Shown: positions 51,454 through 61,078 of the stretch, in pieces
Layout: each line of letters begins with the position of its first letter
How positions within the stretch are numbered: position 1 is the first letter of the stretch
Source: Anaeromyxobacter paludicola
Lineage (GTDB): Bacteria; Myxococcota; Myxococcia; Myxococcales; Anaeromyxobacteraceae
Assembly (NCBI RefSeq): GCF_023169965.1
Contig: NZ_AP025592.1
Span: 620,001 to 684,000, forward strand
Reading direction: 5' to 3'
Length of the DNA: 64,000 nt
Notes under the pieces: generated by a model
Told to the model about the DNA's origin: nothing
Seen by the model: the letters and a program-made list of their open reading frames with translations, nothing else
Databases searched by the model: none
Translations under genes and position numbers: made by a program

Positions 51454-52008
51454 CTACGCCTTCGCGGCGAGCAGCTGCTTCCCGTAGGCGTAGCCGCGGT
51501 CGAACGCCTTCATGTTGAGCTCGACGGTGGCGGGCGGGACCGAGTCCTTCACCGCCTCGCGCGCGGCCTGCTCGCTCACGAGCCCGGTCACGGCGGTGAA
51601 GAAGCCCACCATGACGATGTTGAGCACCATCTTCTTGCCGAGCTCCTCGGCGATGCGCGTCGCCGGGACGGCGTAGACCTTCACCGTCGGCGGCAGCCCG
51701 GCCGGCTTCACGAGGTCCTCCTCGATGAGGAGCGTGCCGTCCGGCCGGAGCTCCGGCGAGAACTTCACGAAGGCGTCCTGCGACATCGCCACCATGAGGT
51801 GCGGCCGGTGGACGTACGGGTAGAGGATGGGGCTCGTGTCCACCACCACCTGGGCGCTGCACGCCGAGCCGCGCGCCTCCGGCCCGAAGGCCTGGGTGAG
51901 GCAGGAGTGCTTGTCGTCGAAGAGCGCCGCCGCCTTGCCGATGATGATGCCGCCGAGGATGACGCCCTGGCCGCCGAGGCCGCCGATCTTGATCTCCGTG
52001 GGACCCAT
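51454..52008 (-). CDS. korC: 2-oxoacid:ferredoxin oxidoreductase, gamma subunit
   Basis: 184 aa. The family start KIGGLGGQGVILGG and QAFGPEARGSACSAQVV are both present. It is the last gene of a four-subunit operon (ferredoxin delta, alpha, beta, gamma). It contributes to the CoA and alpha/beta interface of the enzyme. Its start is 10 bp after the beta stop. The 2-oxoglutarate type is the best guess from subunit sizes and separate gamma; 2-oxoisovalerate is possible. Confidence 0.88.
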   Translation of the reverse strand: MGPTEIKIGGLGGQGVILGGIIIGKAAALFDDKHSCLTQAFGPEARGSACSAQVVVDTSPILYPYVHRPHLMVAMSQDAFVKFSPELRPDGTLLIEEDLVKPAGLPPTVKVYAVPATRIAEELGKKMVLNIVMVGFFTAVTGLVSEQAAREAVKDSVPPATVELNMKAFDRGYAYGKQLLAAKA

Positions 52009-52018
52009 TGTCTTCCTC

Positions 52019-52885
52019 CTAGGCCTTGCCCGGCGAGGTGTAGGGGACGTACTTCGTGCCGAGCGCCTTCGACAGGCGCGCCTCCATCGCCTCCTCGAGC
52101 GTGGGGCGCTCGATGTCGACGAACTTCCCGACCGGGATCTCGTCGCGGAAGTCGAGCCCGACCTCGCGGGTGTCGGCGCCGTTCATCACCACGCTCTTCT
52201 CCTGGTAGAACTTCATCTCGTCGAGCCCCTCGCCGAGCTTGTTGCGGCGCAGGTACAGGGTGGGGCAGGGGGCGATGATCTCGATGAAGCGGAAGCCCTT
52301 CTTCGAGAGCGCCTCGCCCATGGTCTTCGCGATCTGCCGCACGTGGTAGGCGGTCCAGCGCGCGACGAAGACGCCGCCGCAGGACGCGACCAGGTGGGGC
52401 AGGTTGAAGGACTGCTCGTAGGCGCCGTAGGGCGTGGTCGAGGCGATGGCCGGGTTGGGCGTGGTGGGGGTCACCTGGCCGCCGGTCATGCCGTACGTGA
52501 AGTTGTTCACGCAGACCACGAGGAGGTCGGCGTTGCGCCGGGCGGCGTGGATGAGGTGGTTGCCGCCGATGGCCGAGAGGTCGCCGTCGCCGGAGTAGAC
52601 CACCACGTTCAGGTCCGGGCGGGCCAGCTTGAGGCCGGTCGCGAACGGGATGGCGCGGCCGTGGGTGGTGTGGAACGAGTCGAGCTTGAGGTAGCCCGCC
52701 ACGCGGCCGGTGCACCCGATGCCGCTCACCACCGCCACCTTCTCGAGGTCGAAGCCGGAGGCGTCGAGGGCGCGCGTGAAGCAGTTCACCGTGGTGCCGA
52801 TGCCGCAGCCCGGGCACCAGATGCTCGGCATGCGCTCCTTGCGCAGGTACTTGTCGACCGGGTTCTCACGAACGGGCGCGCTCAT
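52019..52885 (-). CDS. korB: 2-oxoacid:ferredoxin oxidoreductase, beta subunit
   Basis: 288 aa. TPP-binding subunit with WCPGCGIGTTVNC, a further cluster Cys in SGIGCTGR, and the TPP/Mg motif GDGDLSAIGGNH with VCVNN. ATG overlaps the alpha stop. With alpha it forms the catalytic core that decarboxylates or carboxylates 2-oxoacids with ferredoxin. Confidence 0.92.
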   Translation of the reverse strand: MSAPVRENPVDKYLRKERMPSIWCPGCGIGTTVNCFTRALDASGFDLEKVAVVSGIGCTGRVAGYLKLDSFHTTHGRAIPFATGLKLARPDLNVVVYSGDGDLSAIGGNHLIHAARRNADLLVVCVNNFTYGMTGGQVTPTTPNPAIASTTPYGAYEQSFNLPHLVASCGGVFVARWTAYHVRQIAKTMGEALSKKGFRFIEIIAPCPTLYLRRNKLGEGLDEMKFYQEKSVVMNGADTREVGLDFRDEIPVGKFVDIERPTLEEAMEARLSKALGTKYVPYTSPGKA

Positions 52886-54045
52886 CGAACGGCCTCCAGG
52901 ATGGCGTTGAGGATGACCTCGGGGTTGTGGACGGTGCCGCCGACGTGCGGGACCCCGACGGTCTTGCAGCGGCCGCCGGCGATGCGCTCCACCTCGAGCA
53001 TCATCTGGCCCATGTTGAGCTCCGGCACCACGAAGGCCTTCACCTTGCGCGAGAGCTCGATGATCTGCTTCTCCGGGAAGGGCCAGGCGGTGATGAGCCG
53101 GAACGAGCCGACCTTCACGCCCTGATCGCGCGCCGCCTGGATGGCCTTCTCGGCGATCCGGGAGGTGATGCCGTAGCTCACCACCACCACCTCGGCGTCG
53201 TCGAGGTGCTTCTCCTCCCACCGCACGATCCGGTCGGCGTTGAGGACGATCTTGTCGAAGAGCCGGCGCTGCATCTTCTCCTGCGCCGCGACGGTCATGG
53301 CCGGGTAGCCGCGCTCGTCGTGGGTCAGGCCGGTGACGTGGATGCGGTGGCCCTGGCCCGGCATCGCCATCTCGGGGACGAGGGTCCCCTCGGCGGGCTC
53401 GAAGAGCTTGAAGGTGCCGGGCGTCTTCTTGGTGAACTTGCGCGGGGTGACCGGGATCCGCTCCGCGGACGGGATGACCACCTTCTCGGTCATGTGGCCG
53501 ACCACCTCGTCGAGCATCACCAGCACCGGGACCCGGAACTCCTCCGCCAGGTTGAACGCCTCGACGGTGAGGTCGAAGCACTCCTGCGGCGAGTTGGGGC
53601 AGAGGGCGATGATCCGGTAGTCGCCGTGCGAGCCGAAGCGGGCCTGCATCATGTCGCCCTGCGCCGGCTGCGTCGGGAGGCCGGTGGAGGGGCCGGCGCG
53701 CTGCACGTCGACGTAGACGCAGGGGGTCTCGGTGATGGCGGCGTAGCCGAGGTGCTCCATCATGAGCGAGAAGCCCGGGCCGGAGGTGACGGTGAGGGCC
53801 TTGGCGCCGCCCCAGGCGCCGCCGAGCAGGGCGATGGAGGCGGCGAGCTCGTCCTCGAACTGGAGGAAGCGGCCGCCGACCTGCGGGAAGCGCTGGGCGA
53901 TGCGCTCCACCACCTCGGTGGACGGGGTGATGGGGTAGCCGGCGGCGAAGCGGCAGCCGGCGGCGATGGCGCCCTCGCTGCAGGCGTGGTCGCCGTCGAG
54001 GTAGTGGCTGCCGGTAAGGACTCCGGGGGAGCTGGCGTTGGACAT
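52882..54045 (-). CDS. korA: 2-oxoacid:ferredoxin oxidoreductase, alpha subunit
   Basis: 387 aa from the ATG at 54045. The alpha-subunit signature GYPITPSTEVVE is near residue 36, TSGPGFSLM and VQRAGPSTGLPT follow in the pyrimidine-binding domain, and domain II ends with PELNMGQM. It starts 11 bp after the delta subunit. Substrate specificity is not readable directly. Confidence 0.92.
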   Translation of the reverse strand: MSNASSPGVLTGSHYLDGDHACSEGAIAAGCRFAAGYPITPSTEVVERIAQRFPQVGGRFLQFEDELAASIALLGGAWGGAKALTVTSGPGFSLMMEHLGYAAITETPCVYVDVQRAGPSTGLPTQPAQGDMMQARFGSHGDYRIIALCPNSPQECFDLTVEAFNLAEEFRVPVLVMLDEVVGHMTEKVVIPSAERIPVTPRKFTKKTPGTFKLFEPAEGTLVPEMAMPGQGHRIHVTGLTHDERGYPAMTVAAQEKMQRRLFDKIVLNADRIVRWEEKHLDDAEVVVVSYGITSRIAEKAIQAARDQGVKVGSFRLITAWPFPEKQIIELSRKVKAFVVPELNMGQMMLEVERIAGGRCKTVGVPHVGGTVHNPEVILNAILEAVR

Positions 54046-54056
54046 GGTCGGTCTCC

Positions 54057-54329
54057 TCAGGCGGCCGCGCCTTCGAGCTTCTCGCGGTAGCCGTAGATGG
54101 CGAAGTCGGGGCAGTAGAGGCCGCACATGTCGCAGCCGTTGCACTTCTCGGGCTTCGCGAGGAACGGGGGGTGGTAGCCCTTGGCGTTGTAGCCGGCCTC
54201 GAGGTCGAGGGCCTCGAGGGGGCAGAACTCCACGCAGAAGCCGCAGCCCTTGCAGTGCTCGCGGTTCACCACCACGACCCCGCGGAACTTCTTGTCCTTC
54301 TTGGCCGCTGGCGCGGTCTCCGTCGTCAT
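54057..54329 (-). CDS. korD: 2-oxoacid:ferredoxin oxidoreductase, delta (2[4Fe-4S] ferredoxin) subunit
   Basis: 90 aa from the ATG at 54329, with GGGAGAGACG ahead. Two clusters are coordinated by CKGCGFCVEFCP and CNGCDMCGLYCP. It passes electrons from the TPP core to free ferredoxin. It leads the operon, so the promoter should be in the 516-bp region upstream. Confidence 0.93.
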   Translation of the reverse strand: MTTETAPAAKKDKKFRGVVVVNREHCKGCGFCVEFCPLEALDLEAGYNAKGYHPPFLAKPEKCNGCDMCGLYCPDFAIYGYREKLEGAAA

Positions 54330-54378
54330 CGTCTCTCCCTCGGCGCGCGGGCCGGGAACGGGTTCACGAAGAGTCCCG

Positions 54379-54407
54379 CTCCTACACCCCGCGTGTGGGT
54401 CTGACAA
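54379..54407 (-). promoter_or_regulatory. Weak candidate promoter for korDABC
   Basis: On the minus strand TTGTCA (54407-54402), a 17-bp spacer and TAGGAG (54384-54379). The -35 is good but the -10 is poor, so it may need an activator. Confidence 0.25.
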
Positions 54408-54566
54408 GCGTCATTGACGATCCGTGTATTCGACTCGCGGTGACGACGATTGCGCCGCGCGCGGCGATCCCGTTGTGATGCAGGCCACTTCCGCCGGGGC
54501 GGGCGCCGGCCGCGCGGGCGCGGGGGAGCGCCCAACTATTTTTCGCGCTGGGTGAGGGGCTGTCGG

Positions 54567-54597
54567 CGATCAAGGTCGGGACGGGGCGACTTGATCG
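54567..54597. promoter_or_regulatory. Operator-like dyad in the oxidoreductase control region
   Basis: CGATCAAG (54567-54574) and CTTGATCG (54590-54597) are perfect inverted half-sites, extended by GGTC/GAC inside, with about 31 bp overall. It lies between the two divergent promoters. The binding protein is unknown. Confidence 0.4.
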
Positions 54598-54693
54598 AAC
54601 GGGGTCGCCGGGGGCCGATCCCGAGCCCGGAGAGCGCCCTATCTGCCCGCAAGGACGGGAAGTCCCGGGTGGGGCGCAAAAACTGCGGACGCC

Positions 54694-54722
54694 TTGACAC
54701 TCATAGGAAAAGTGGGGATAAC
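54694..54722 (+). promoter_or_regulatory. Sigma-70 promoter for the two-subunit oxidoreductase
   Basis: TTGACA (54694-54699), a 17-bp spacer and GATAAC (54717-54722), in an AT-rich pocket. Confidence 0.6.
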
Positions 54723-54845
54723 GACCACCCGAAAACGCCTGTGATTGCTTGACGGGGCTCGCCGGGACCGGAGACGGTCGCTGAAGCCGACGACGGGCCT
54801 TTTTCGCGCTGTTCGGCTCCTAACCCGAAGGAGTGTGAAGGCCGA

Positions 54846-56708
54846 ATGTCCACACCAGCCACCCCCAGCGACCGCAAAATCGAGCAGGTCGACACCGTCA
54901 CCATCCGCTTCGTGGGCGACTCCGGCGACGGCATGCAGCTGACCGGAACCGAGTTCACGAAGGCCTCCGCGCTCGCGGGCAACGACCTCGCGACCTTCCC
55001 CGACTATCCGGCCGAGATCCGCGCGCCGGCCGGCTCGCTCTTCGGCGTCTCCGGCTACCAGCTCAACTTCTCCTCCCGCGACATCCACACGCCGGGCGAC
55101 GCGCCCGACGTGCTCGTGGCCATGAACCCGGCCGCGTTCAAGACCAACCTCGCCGATCTCAAGGTCGGCGGGATGCTGATCGTGAACACCGGCGCCTTCA
55201 ACGCGCAGAACCTCGAGAAGGCCGGGTACAAGTCGAACCCGCTCGACGACGCGGCGCTGAAGCAGAACTACAAGGTCTTCGCGGTGGACATCAGCGCCCT
55301 CACCGAGGCGGCGCTCCAGGGCTCGGGCCTCTCCGCCAAGGAGATCGCCCGCTGCAAGAACTACTTCGCGCTCGGCCTCATGTTCTGGCTCTACAACCGG
55401 GACGCCGAGCACGAGATCGGCAACATCAACAAGAAGTTCGCCAAGAAGCCGCCCATCGCCGCGGCCAACGTGGCGGTGTTCAAGGCCGGCTACAACTTCG
55501 GCGAGACCTCGGAGCTGTTCCACGCCTCCTACGAGGTCCCGGCGGCGAAGCTCGCGCCCGGCGTCTACCGGAACATGACCGGCAACTACGCCACCGCGCT
55601 CGGGTTCGCCGCGGTGGCCCGCCAGACCGGCCGGCAGGTCTTCCTCGGCAGCTACCCCATCACCCCCGCCACCGAGATCCTCCAGGAGATGTCGAACCTG
55701 AAGGAGGACGGGGTGGTGACCTTCCAGGCCGAGGACGAGATCGCCGGCATCGGGTCGGCCATCGGCGCGGCCTTCGGCGGCGCGCTCGCCTGCACCAGCA
55801 CCTCCGGCCCGGGCCTCGCCCTCAAGTCGGAGATGATCGGCCTCGCCTGCATCACCGAGCTGCCGCTCGTCATCGTCAACGTGCAGCGCGGCGGCCCGTC
55901 CACCGGCATGCCGACCAAGACCGAGCAGGCCGACCTGCTCTTCTCCCTCTACGGGCGGCACGGCGAGTGCCCGGTCCCGGTGCTCGCGGCGCAGAGCCCC
56001 GCCGACTGCTTCTACTCGGCGATGGAGGCGATGAAGATCGCGGTGAAGTGGATGACCCCGGTCATCCTGCTGACCGACGGCTACCTCGCCAACGGCTCCG
56101 AGCCGTTCCGTATCCCCGATCCGTCCGAGCTGCCGAAGGTGAAGGTGAGCTACCAGACGGCGGCGAACGGCGAGGCCGGCGAGTTCCTCCCGTACAAGCG
56201 CGACGCCAAGCTCGTCCGCCCCTGGGCGGTCCCCGGCACGGCCGGCCTCGAGCACCGCGTCGGCGGCCTCGAGAAGGACTCGCTCTCCGGCATGGTCTCG
56301 TACGACGGCGCGAACCACGAGAAGATGGTCCGCACCCGCGCGCAGAAGGTGGCCAACGTCGTCGAGGACGTCCCCGACGTGAAGGTGAGCGGCCCGGAGA
56401 AGGGGAAGGTCCTCCTGCTCTCCTGGGGCGGCACCTACGGCTCCGTCCGCACCACCGCCGAGGCGCTCCAGGCGGAGGGGAAGAGCGTGGCCCACGCGCA
56501 CCTGCGCTGGCTCAACCCGCTGCCGAAGAACCTCGGCGCGGTGCTCCGCAGCTACGAGAAGGTGGTCATCCCCGAGGTGAACGCGGGTCAGCTCGCCTTC
56601 TACGTCCGCGCCAGCTTCCCCGGCGTCGATCCGGTGCAGTTCAACCGGATCAACGGCAAGCCCATCAAGACGTTCGAGCTGGCCGCCGCCGTTCGCGAGC
56701 TGCTCTAG
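54846..56708 (+). CDS. 2-oxoacid:ferredoxin oxidoreductase, fused gamma-alpha subunit (second system)
   Basis: 620 aa. The gamma domain comes first (FVGDSGDGMQLTG at about 23-35, to about 195), followed by the alpha domain with GSYPITPATEIL near 275, TSGPGLALKSEM and VQRGGPSTGMPT, and PEVNAGQLAFYVR near the end. The fused gamma-alpha plus beta design is that of KorAB-type 2-oxoglutarate oxidoreductases, as used with ferredoxin in oxidative or reductive TCA cycles. GAAGGAGTG precedes the ATG. It is not closely similar to the divergent four-subunit set. Confidence 0.92.
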   Translation: MSTPATPSDRKIEQVDTVTIRFVGDSGDGMQLTGTEFTKASALAGNDLATFPDYPAEIRAPAGSLFGVSGYQLNFSSRDIHTPGDAPDVLVAMNPAAFKTNLADLKVGGMLIVNTGAFNAQNLEKAGYKSNPLDDAALKQNYKVFAVDISALTEAALQGSGLSAKEIARCKNYFALGLMFWLYNRDAEHEIGNINKKFAKKPPIAAANVAVFKAGYNFGETSELFHASYEVPAAKLAPGVYRNMTGNYATALGFAAVARQTGRQVFLGSYPITPATEILQEMSNLKEDGVVTFQAEDEIAGIGSAIGAAFGGALACTSTSGPGLALKSEMIGLACITELPLVIVNVQRGGPSTGMPTKTEQADLLFSLYGRHGECPVPVLAAQSPADCFYSAMEAMKIAVKWMTPVILLTDGYLANGSEPFRIPDPSELPKVKVSYQTAANGEAGEFLPYKRDAKLVRPWAVPGTAGLEHRVGGLEKDSLSGMVSYDGANHEKMVRTRAQKVANVVEDVPDVKVSGPEKGKVLLLSWGGTYGSVRTTAEALQAEGKSVAHAHLRWLNPLPKNLGAVLRSYEKVVIPEVNAGQLAFYVRASFPGVDPVQFNRINGKPIKTFELAAAVRELL

Positions 56709-56726
56709 GCCAGGAGAGGACCGACC

Positions 56727-57782
56727 ATGGAAACCACGACCAACGGCCAGAACGGCGCCCCCGCGCTGCCCCTCTACACCAAGAAGGACTTCGAGTCCGG
56801 CGTCGATCCGCGCTGGTGCCCGGGCTGCGGCGACTTCTCGATCATCAACCAGGTCCAGAAGCTGCTGCCGACGGTGGGCGTCCCTCGCGAGAAGATCGTC
56901 TTCATCTCCGGCATCGGCTGCTCGAGCCGCTTCCCGTACTACATGAACAACTACGGGATGCACACGCTCCACGGCCGGGCCCCGAGCTTCGCCTCGGGCC
57001 TCAAGGTGTCGCGGCCGGACCTGATGGTGTGGGTGATCACCGGTGACGGCGACGCGCTCGCCATCGGCGGCAACCACTTCATCCACGCGATGCGGCGCAA
57101 CATGGACATCAAGCTGGTGATGTTCAACAACCGCATCTACGGCCTCACCAAGGGGCAGGTCTCGCCGACCTCCGAGCTCGGCAAGAAGACCAAGACCACC
57201 CCGTACGGCTCGCCCGACTACCCGTTCAACCCGCCCGCCCTGGCGCTCGGCGCCGGCGCCACCTTCGTCGCCCGCACCGTGGACGTGGAGGGCGCGCACA
57301 TGGGTGGCGTGCTCAAGGCGGCGGCCGAGCACAAGGGCAGCACCTACGTCGAGGTCTACCAGAACTGCCCGGTGTTCAACGACGGCGCCTACACCTACAT
57401 GACCGAGAAGGCCGTCCGCGCCGACTCGATCCTGCGGATGGAGCAGGGCAAGCCCCTCCTCTTCGGCAAGGACGGCAAGAAGGGCATCCGGTTCAACCCG
57501 CAGACGGTGCACCTCGAGGTGGTGACCGTCGGCGAGAACGGGATCACCGAGAAGGACATCCTGGTCCACGACGCGACGCACGAGGATCCGACCATCGCCT
57601 TCATGCTCGCGAACCTCACCGGCAAGCCCGGCTTCCCCACGCCGATCGGCGTCTTCCGCGACGTGCGGCAGCCGACCTGCGACGAGCTCACCTGGCAGCA
57701 GATCGCCGAGGTGAAGGAGAAGAAGGGCGAGCCGACGCTCGAGAAGCTGCTGGCGAGCGGCGAGACCTGGACCGTGAAGTGA
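56727..57782 (+). CDS. 2-oxoacid:ferredoxin oxidoreductase, beta subunit (second system)
   Basis: 351 aa. CPGCGDFSIIN and ISGIGCSSR provide cluster Cys, and GDGDALAIGGNHF with FNNRIYGLTKGQ forms the TPP/Mg site. A C-terminal extension of about 60 residues, absent from the four-subunit beta, is typical of the KorB of two-subunit enzymes. It lies 18 bp after the alpha subunit, with GGAGAGGA, and a strong terminator follows. Confidence 0.92.
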   Translation: METTTNGQNGAPALPLYTKKDFESGVDPRWCPGCGDFSIINQVQKLLPTVGVPREKIVFISGIGCSSRFPYYMNNYGMHTLHGRAPSFASGLKVSRPDLMVWVITGDGDALAIGGNHFIHAMRRNMDIKLVMFNNRIYGLTKGQVSPTSELGKKTKTTPYGSPDYPFNPPALALGAGATFVARTVDVEGAHMGGVLKAAAEHKGSTYVEVYQNCPVFNDGAYTYMTEKAVRADSILRMEQGKPLLFGKDGKKGIRFNPQTVHLEVVTVGENGITEKDILVHDATHEDPTIAFMLANLTGKPGFPTPIGVFRDVRQPTCDELTWQQIAEVKEKKGEPTLEKLLASGETWTVK

Positions 57783-57820
57783 GCCGCGCCGGGCGCTGAC
57801 CGCCCGCGCGACGAGAGACC

Positions 57821-57860
57821 GGCGCCGCGATCCTCCGGGGTCGCGGCGCCGCTTCGTTTC
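57821..57860 (+). terminator. Terminator after the two-subunit oxidoreductase
   Basis: GGCGCCGCGA (57821-57830) and TCGCGGCGCC (57841-57850) form a perfect ten-base stem with a ten-base loop, followed by a short T-containing stretch. Confidence 0.65.
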
Positions 57861-57887
57861 GGGGTGCCCCCGCGCCCGCCGCCGCGG

Positions 57888-58673
57888 TCAGCCCCCGCAG
57901 GCGAGGGCGGCGCGCAGGCTCTGCTCGCACCGCGGGCTCCCGGCCGCGAGCTCGAGGCAGCGGCGGCAGGCGCGGGCCGCCTCGGCGCACCGCGAGAGCC
58001 GCACGAGCGAGATGCAGAGGCCGTGCAGGGCCTCGGCGGAGCCGGGCCGCAGCTCCACCGCGCGCCGGTAGCTCTCGGCGGCCCCGGCCGGATCGCCCGC
58101 GTGCCAGGAGAGGAACGCGAGGTCGTGGTGGGCCTCGTAGAGCTCCGGGTGGCCCTCGAGCAGGTGCAGGTAGGCGCGGCGGGCCTCCGCGAAGGACTCG
58201 GCGCGGCGCGAGGGCTCGGCGCGCCCCTCCTCCACGAGCGCCCGGGCGAGGTTGAGCCGCGCGTCGGCGAAGTCCGGGTCCACCTGGAGCGCCTGCCGGA
58301 AGCGCTCCCGCGCCGCCTCGCGGTCGCCCTCCTCGAGCAGCACCACCCCCAGGTTGTTGTGCCCCTCGGCGAAGTCGCGGTCCGCCTTCACCGCGGCCTC
58401 GAACCAGCGCCGGGCGGGCCCCGGCCGCCCCCGGCGCTGCTCCACCACGCCGGCGCCGTTGAGCGCCTCGGGGAGCTCGTCGTTGAACTCGAGCGCGTGC
58501 TGGAAGGCCACCTCCGCCCGCTCGAGCTCGCCGCGCTGCAGGTAGTCGTAGCCCTTGCGGACCTCCTCGAGCGCGCGCTCGTGCACCGGACGCGGCGCGC
58601 AGGCGAGGAGGAGGACGGGGAGGGCGAGCGAGGCGGAGCGGCGGAGCGGACGCATCACCCGGCGCTTTGCCAT
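57888..58673 (-). CDS. TPR-repeat lipoprotein (PilF/Tgl-like architecture)
   Basis: 261 aa. A signal peptide ends in a lipobox (LPVLLLAC, Cys near residue 25), so the protein is probably an outer-membrane lipoprotein. About five to six TPR repeats follow (for example AEGHNNLGVVLLEEGDREAA). Length and plan resemble PilF/PilW and the myxobacterial Tgl proteins that assemble the type IV pilus secretin, but no secretin or pilus gene is near and TPR proteins are common. ATG 58655 is an alternative start giving a more standard signal peptide. Four extra Cys lie near the C-terminus. Confidence 0.75.
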   Translation of the reverse strand: MAKRRVMRPLRRSASLALPVLLLACAPRPVHERALEEVRKGYDYLQRGELERAEVAFQHALEFNDELPEALNGAGVVEQRRGRPGPARRWFEAAVKADRDFAEGHNNLGVVLLEEGDREAARERFRQALQVDPDFADARLNLARALVEEGRAEPSRRAESFAEARRAYLHLLEGHPELYEAHHDLAFLSWHAGDPAGAAESYRRAVELRPGSAEALHGLCISLVRLSRCAEAARACRRCLELAAGSPRCEQSLRAALACGG

Positions 58674-58866
58674 GCGCGTGCCACGGTCCCGCTCCCGGCG
58701 GTCCGCGAACGGCGCGAGGGGCGCGGGCCGCGCCGGGCCGCCCCGCGGACCGACGAGCCGCGCCGCGGACTTCGCGCCTCCCGGCGCGCTCAGGAGGGGA
58801 GTAGACCCCGAAGGGGCGAACCGCGGGTCCGGAACGATTCCTCAACGATCCCGCTTGCCTTCGGGT

Positions 58867-58895
58867 TTGACACTACATCCATGGTCACATAGCTT
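58867..58895 (+). promoter_or_regulatory. Sigma-70 promoter for the ribbon-helix-helix gene
   Basis: TTGACA (58867-58872), a 17-bp spacer and TAGCTT (58890-58895), only about 11 bp before the ATG. If correct, the transcript has almost no leader, and the start codon may be read leaderless; no good ribosome-binding site is seen. Confidence 0.45.
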
Positions 58896-58906
58896 GGTTT
58901 TCGCCG

Positions 58907-59098
58907 ATGGCGCGCAAGAAGATCTCCACCACCATCTACATCACGCCCGAACAGGCGGAGCGGCTCAAGCTGCTCAACGAGCGGACCAAGGTCCCGGTGG
59001 CGGAGTACATCCGGCAAGGCATCGACCTGGTGCTCGATCAGTACCGTGCAGCGCTGCCGGGTCAGCTTACCCTTGATGATGTGGGCTCGAAGAAGTAA
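58907..59098 (+). CDS. Ribbon-helix-helix (CopG/MetJ-like) DNA-binding protein
   Basis: 63 aa. The beta strand KISTTIYITPEQAERLKLL and helix pair TKVPVAEYIRQGIDLVLDQY match the RHH fold of small dimeric repressors. It stands 9 bp before the UDP-glucuronate decarboxylase gene, so it may control that operon or itself. No toxin gene is next to it, so an antitoxin role is unlikely. Confidence 0.8.
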   Translation: MARKKISTTIYITPEQAERLKLLNERTKVPVAEYIRQGIDLVLDQYRAALPGQLTLDDVGSKK

Positions 59099-59107
59099 CC
59101 CTCCGCC

Positions 59108-60049
<942 letters not shown>

Positions 60050-60066
60050 CCGTCCACGAGGGGGCC

Positions 60067-61005
60067 ATGGGCAGGAAGATCCTCATCACCGGCGGCGCCG
60101 GGTTCATCGGATCGAACGTGGCGGATCGCTTCGTCGGGGCCGGCTGGGACGTCGCCGTCATCGACGACCTCAGCTCCGGCAAGCGGGAGAACGTGCCGGC
60201 GGCAGCCCGGCTCTACCCCTGCGACGTGCGCAGCGCGGCGGCGGCCGAGGCCATCCGCAAGGAGCGGCCCGACGTGGTGGCGCACCTCGCGGCGCAGATC
60301 GACGTGCGCAAGTCGATGGCCGACCCGCGCCACGACGCCGACGTGAACCTGGGCGGCCTGCTCAACGTGATGCAGGCGGCGGTGGCGGCGGGCTCGGTGA
60401 GGCACGCGCTCTTCGCCTCGAGCGGCGGGGCGATGTACGGGGAGACCGATCACGTCCCCACGCGCGAGGACGAGCCGCCGCACCCGGTCTCGCACTACGG
60501 CGCCGCCAAGACCGCGAGCGAGATCTACCTGGGCGTCTACCGGGCGAGCCACGGCATCACCTCGACCGCGCTCCGCTTCGCCAACGTCTACGGCCCGCGC
60601 CAGGATCCTCACGGCGAGGCCGGGGTGGTCGCCATCTTCGCCGGCCGGCTGCTCGAGGGCCAGCCCTGCACCATCTACGGCGACGGGACCCAGACGCGCG
60701 ACTACGTGTTCGTCGAGGACGTGGCGCGCGCCAACCTGCTCGCGGCGGAGCGGGGCCACGACGGTCCGCTCAACGTCGGCACCGGGATCGAGACCGACGT
60801 CAACCGGCTCTACGCCGTCCTCGCGACGGCCGCCGGCAGCGCCGCGCCGCCGAGGTACGCGCCGGGCCGCGCCGGCGAGCAGCGGCGCTCCTGCATCGAT
60901 CCGTCCGCGGCCCGGGGCGCGCTCGGCTGGCAGCCGGAGGTGCCCCTCGAGGAGGGGCTGCGCCGCACCCTGGAGTGGTTCCGCCAGCGTCGCGCGGCGC
61001 CCTGA
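60067..61005 (+). CDS. UDP-sugar 4-epimerase family (GalE-like extended SDR)
   Basis: 312 aa from the ATG at 60067 after GAGGGGG. The NAD loop is TGGAGFIGSNV, the Ser strand FASSGGAMYGE and the catalytic pair YGAAK. RFANVYGPRQDPHGEAGVV and YGDGTQTRDYV are as in UDP-glucose/UDP-N-acetylglucosamine 4-epimerases. It might epimerise UDP-xylose or UDP-glucuronate, given its neighbour, but GalE-type enzymes vary in substrate. Confidence 0.85.
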   Translation: MGRKILITGGAGFIGSNVADRFVGAGWDVAVIDDLSSGKRENVPAAARLYPCDVRSAAAAEAIRKERPDVVAHLAAQIDVRKSMADPRHDADVNLGGLLNVMQAAVAAGSVRHALFASSGGAMYGETDHVPTREDEPPHPVSHYGAAKTASEIYLGVYRASHGITSTALRFANVYGPRQDPHGEAGVVAIFAGRLLEGQPCTIYGDGTQTRDYVFVEDVARANLLAAERGHDGPLNVGTGIETDVNRLYAVLATAAGSAAPPRYAPGRAGEQRRSCIDPSAARGALGWQPEVPLEEGLRRTLEWFRQRRAAP

Positions 61006-61078
61006 CGCCCGCGGTTCGACGGGCGTGGGGCTGCTCGCCCCGGCCTCCGTGCCCACCTTGTTGCCGCAAGGAGGCGTC

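Larger units (their letters stand above)
54330..54845. other. Divergent control region between two oxidoreductase operons
   Basis: 516 bp without a gene. A weak minus-strand promoter for korD (TTGTCA-N17-TAGGAG, 54379-54407) lies at the left, a long dyad at 54567-54597 in the middle, and a good plus-strand promoter at 54694-54722 with a 120-nt leader at the right. The leader contains a GACCG-GAGA-CGGTC hairpin (about 54765-54780) and a T-run after GACGGGCC (54793-54804). No ORF of convincing codon use was found. Confidence 0.6.

Noticed and set aside
58657-58674. TGGCACG-CGCA-TGGC as a sigma-54 promoter for the TPR lipoprotein
   Set aside because: The -24 half is perfect, but the -12 has TGGC rather than TTGC and it overlaps the chosen start codon. 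It would work only if translation began at the second Met with almost no leader.
58907-59098. Ribbon-helix-helix gene as an antitoxin
   Set aside because: No toxin-sized partner overlaps or follows; the next gene is a full-length UDP-glucuronate decarboxylase.
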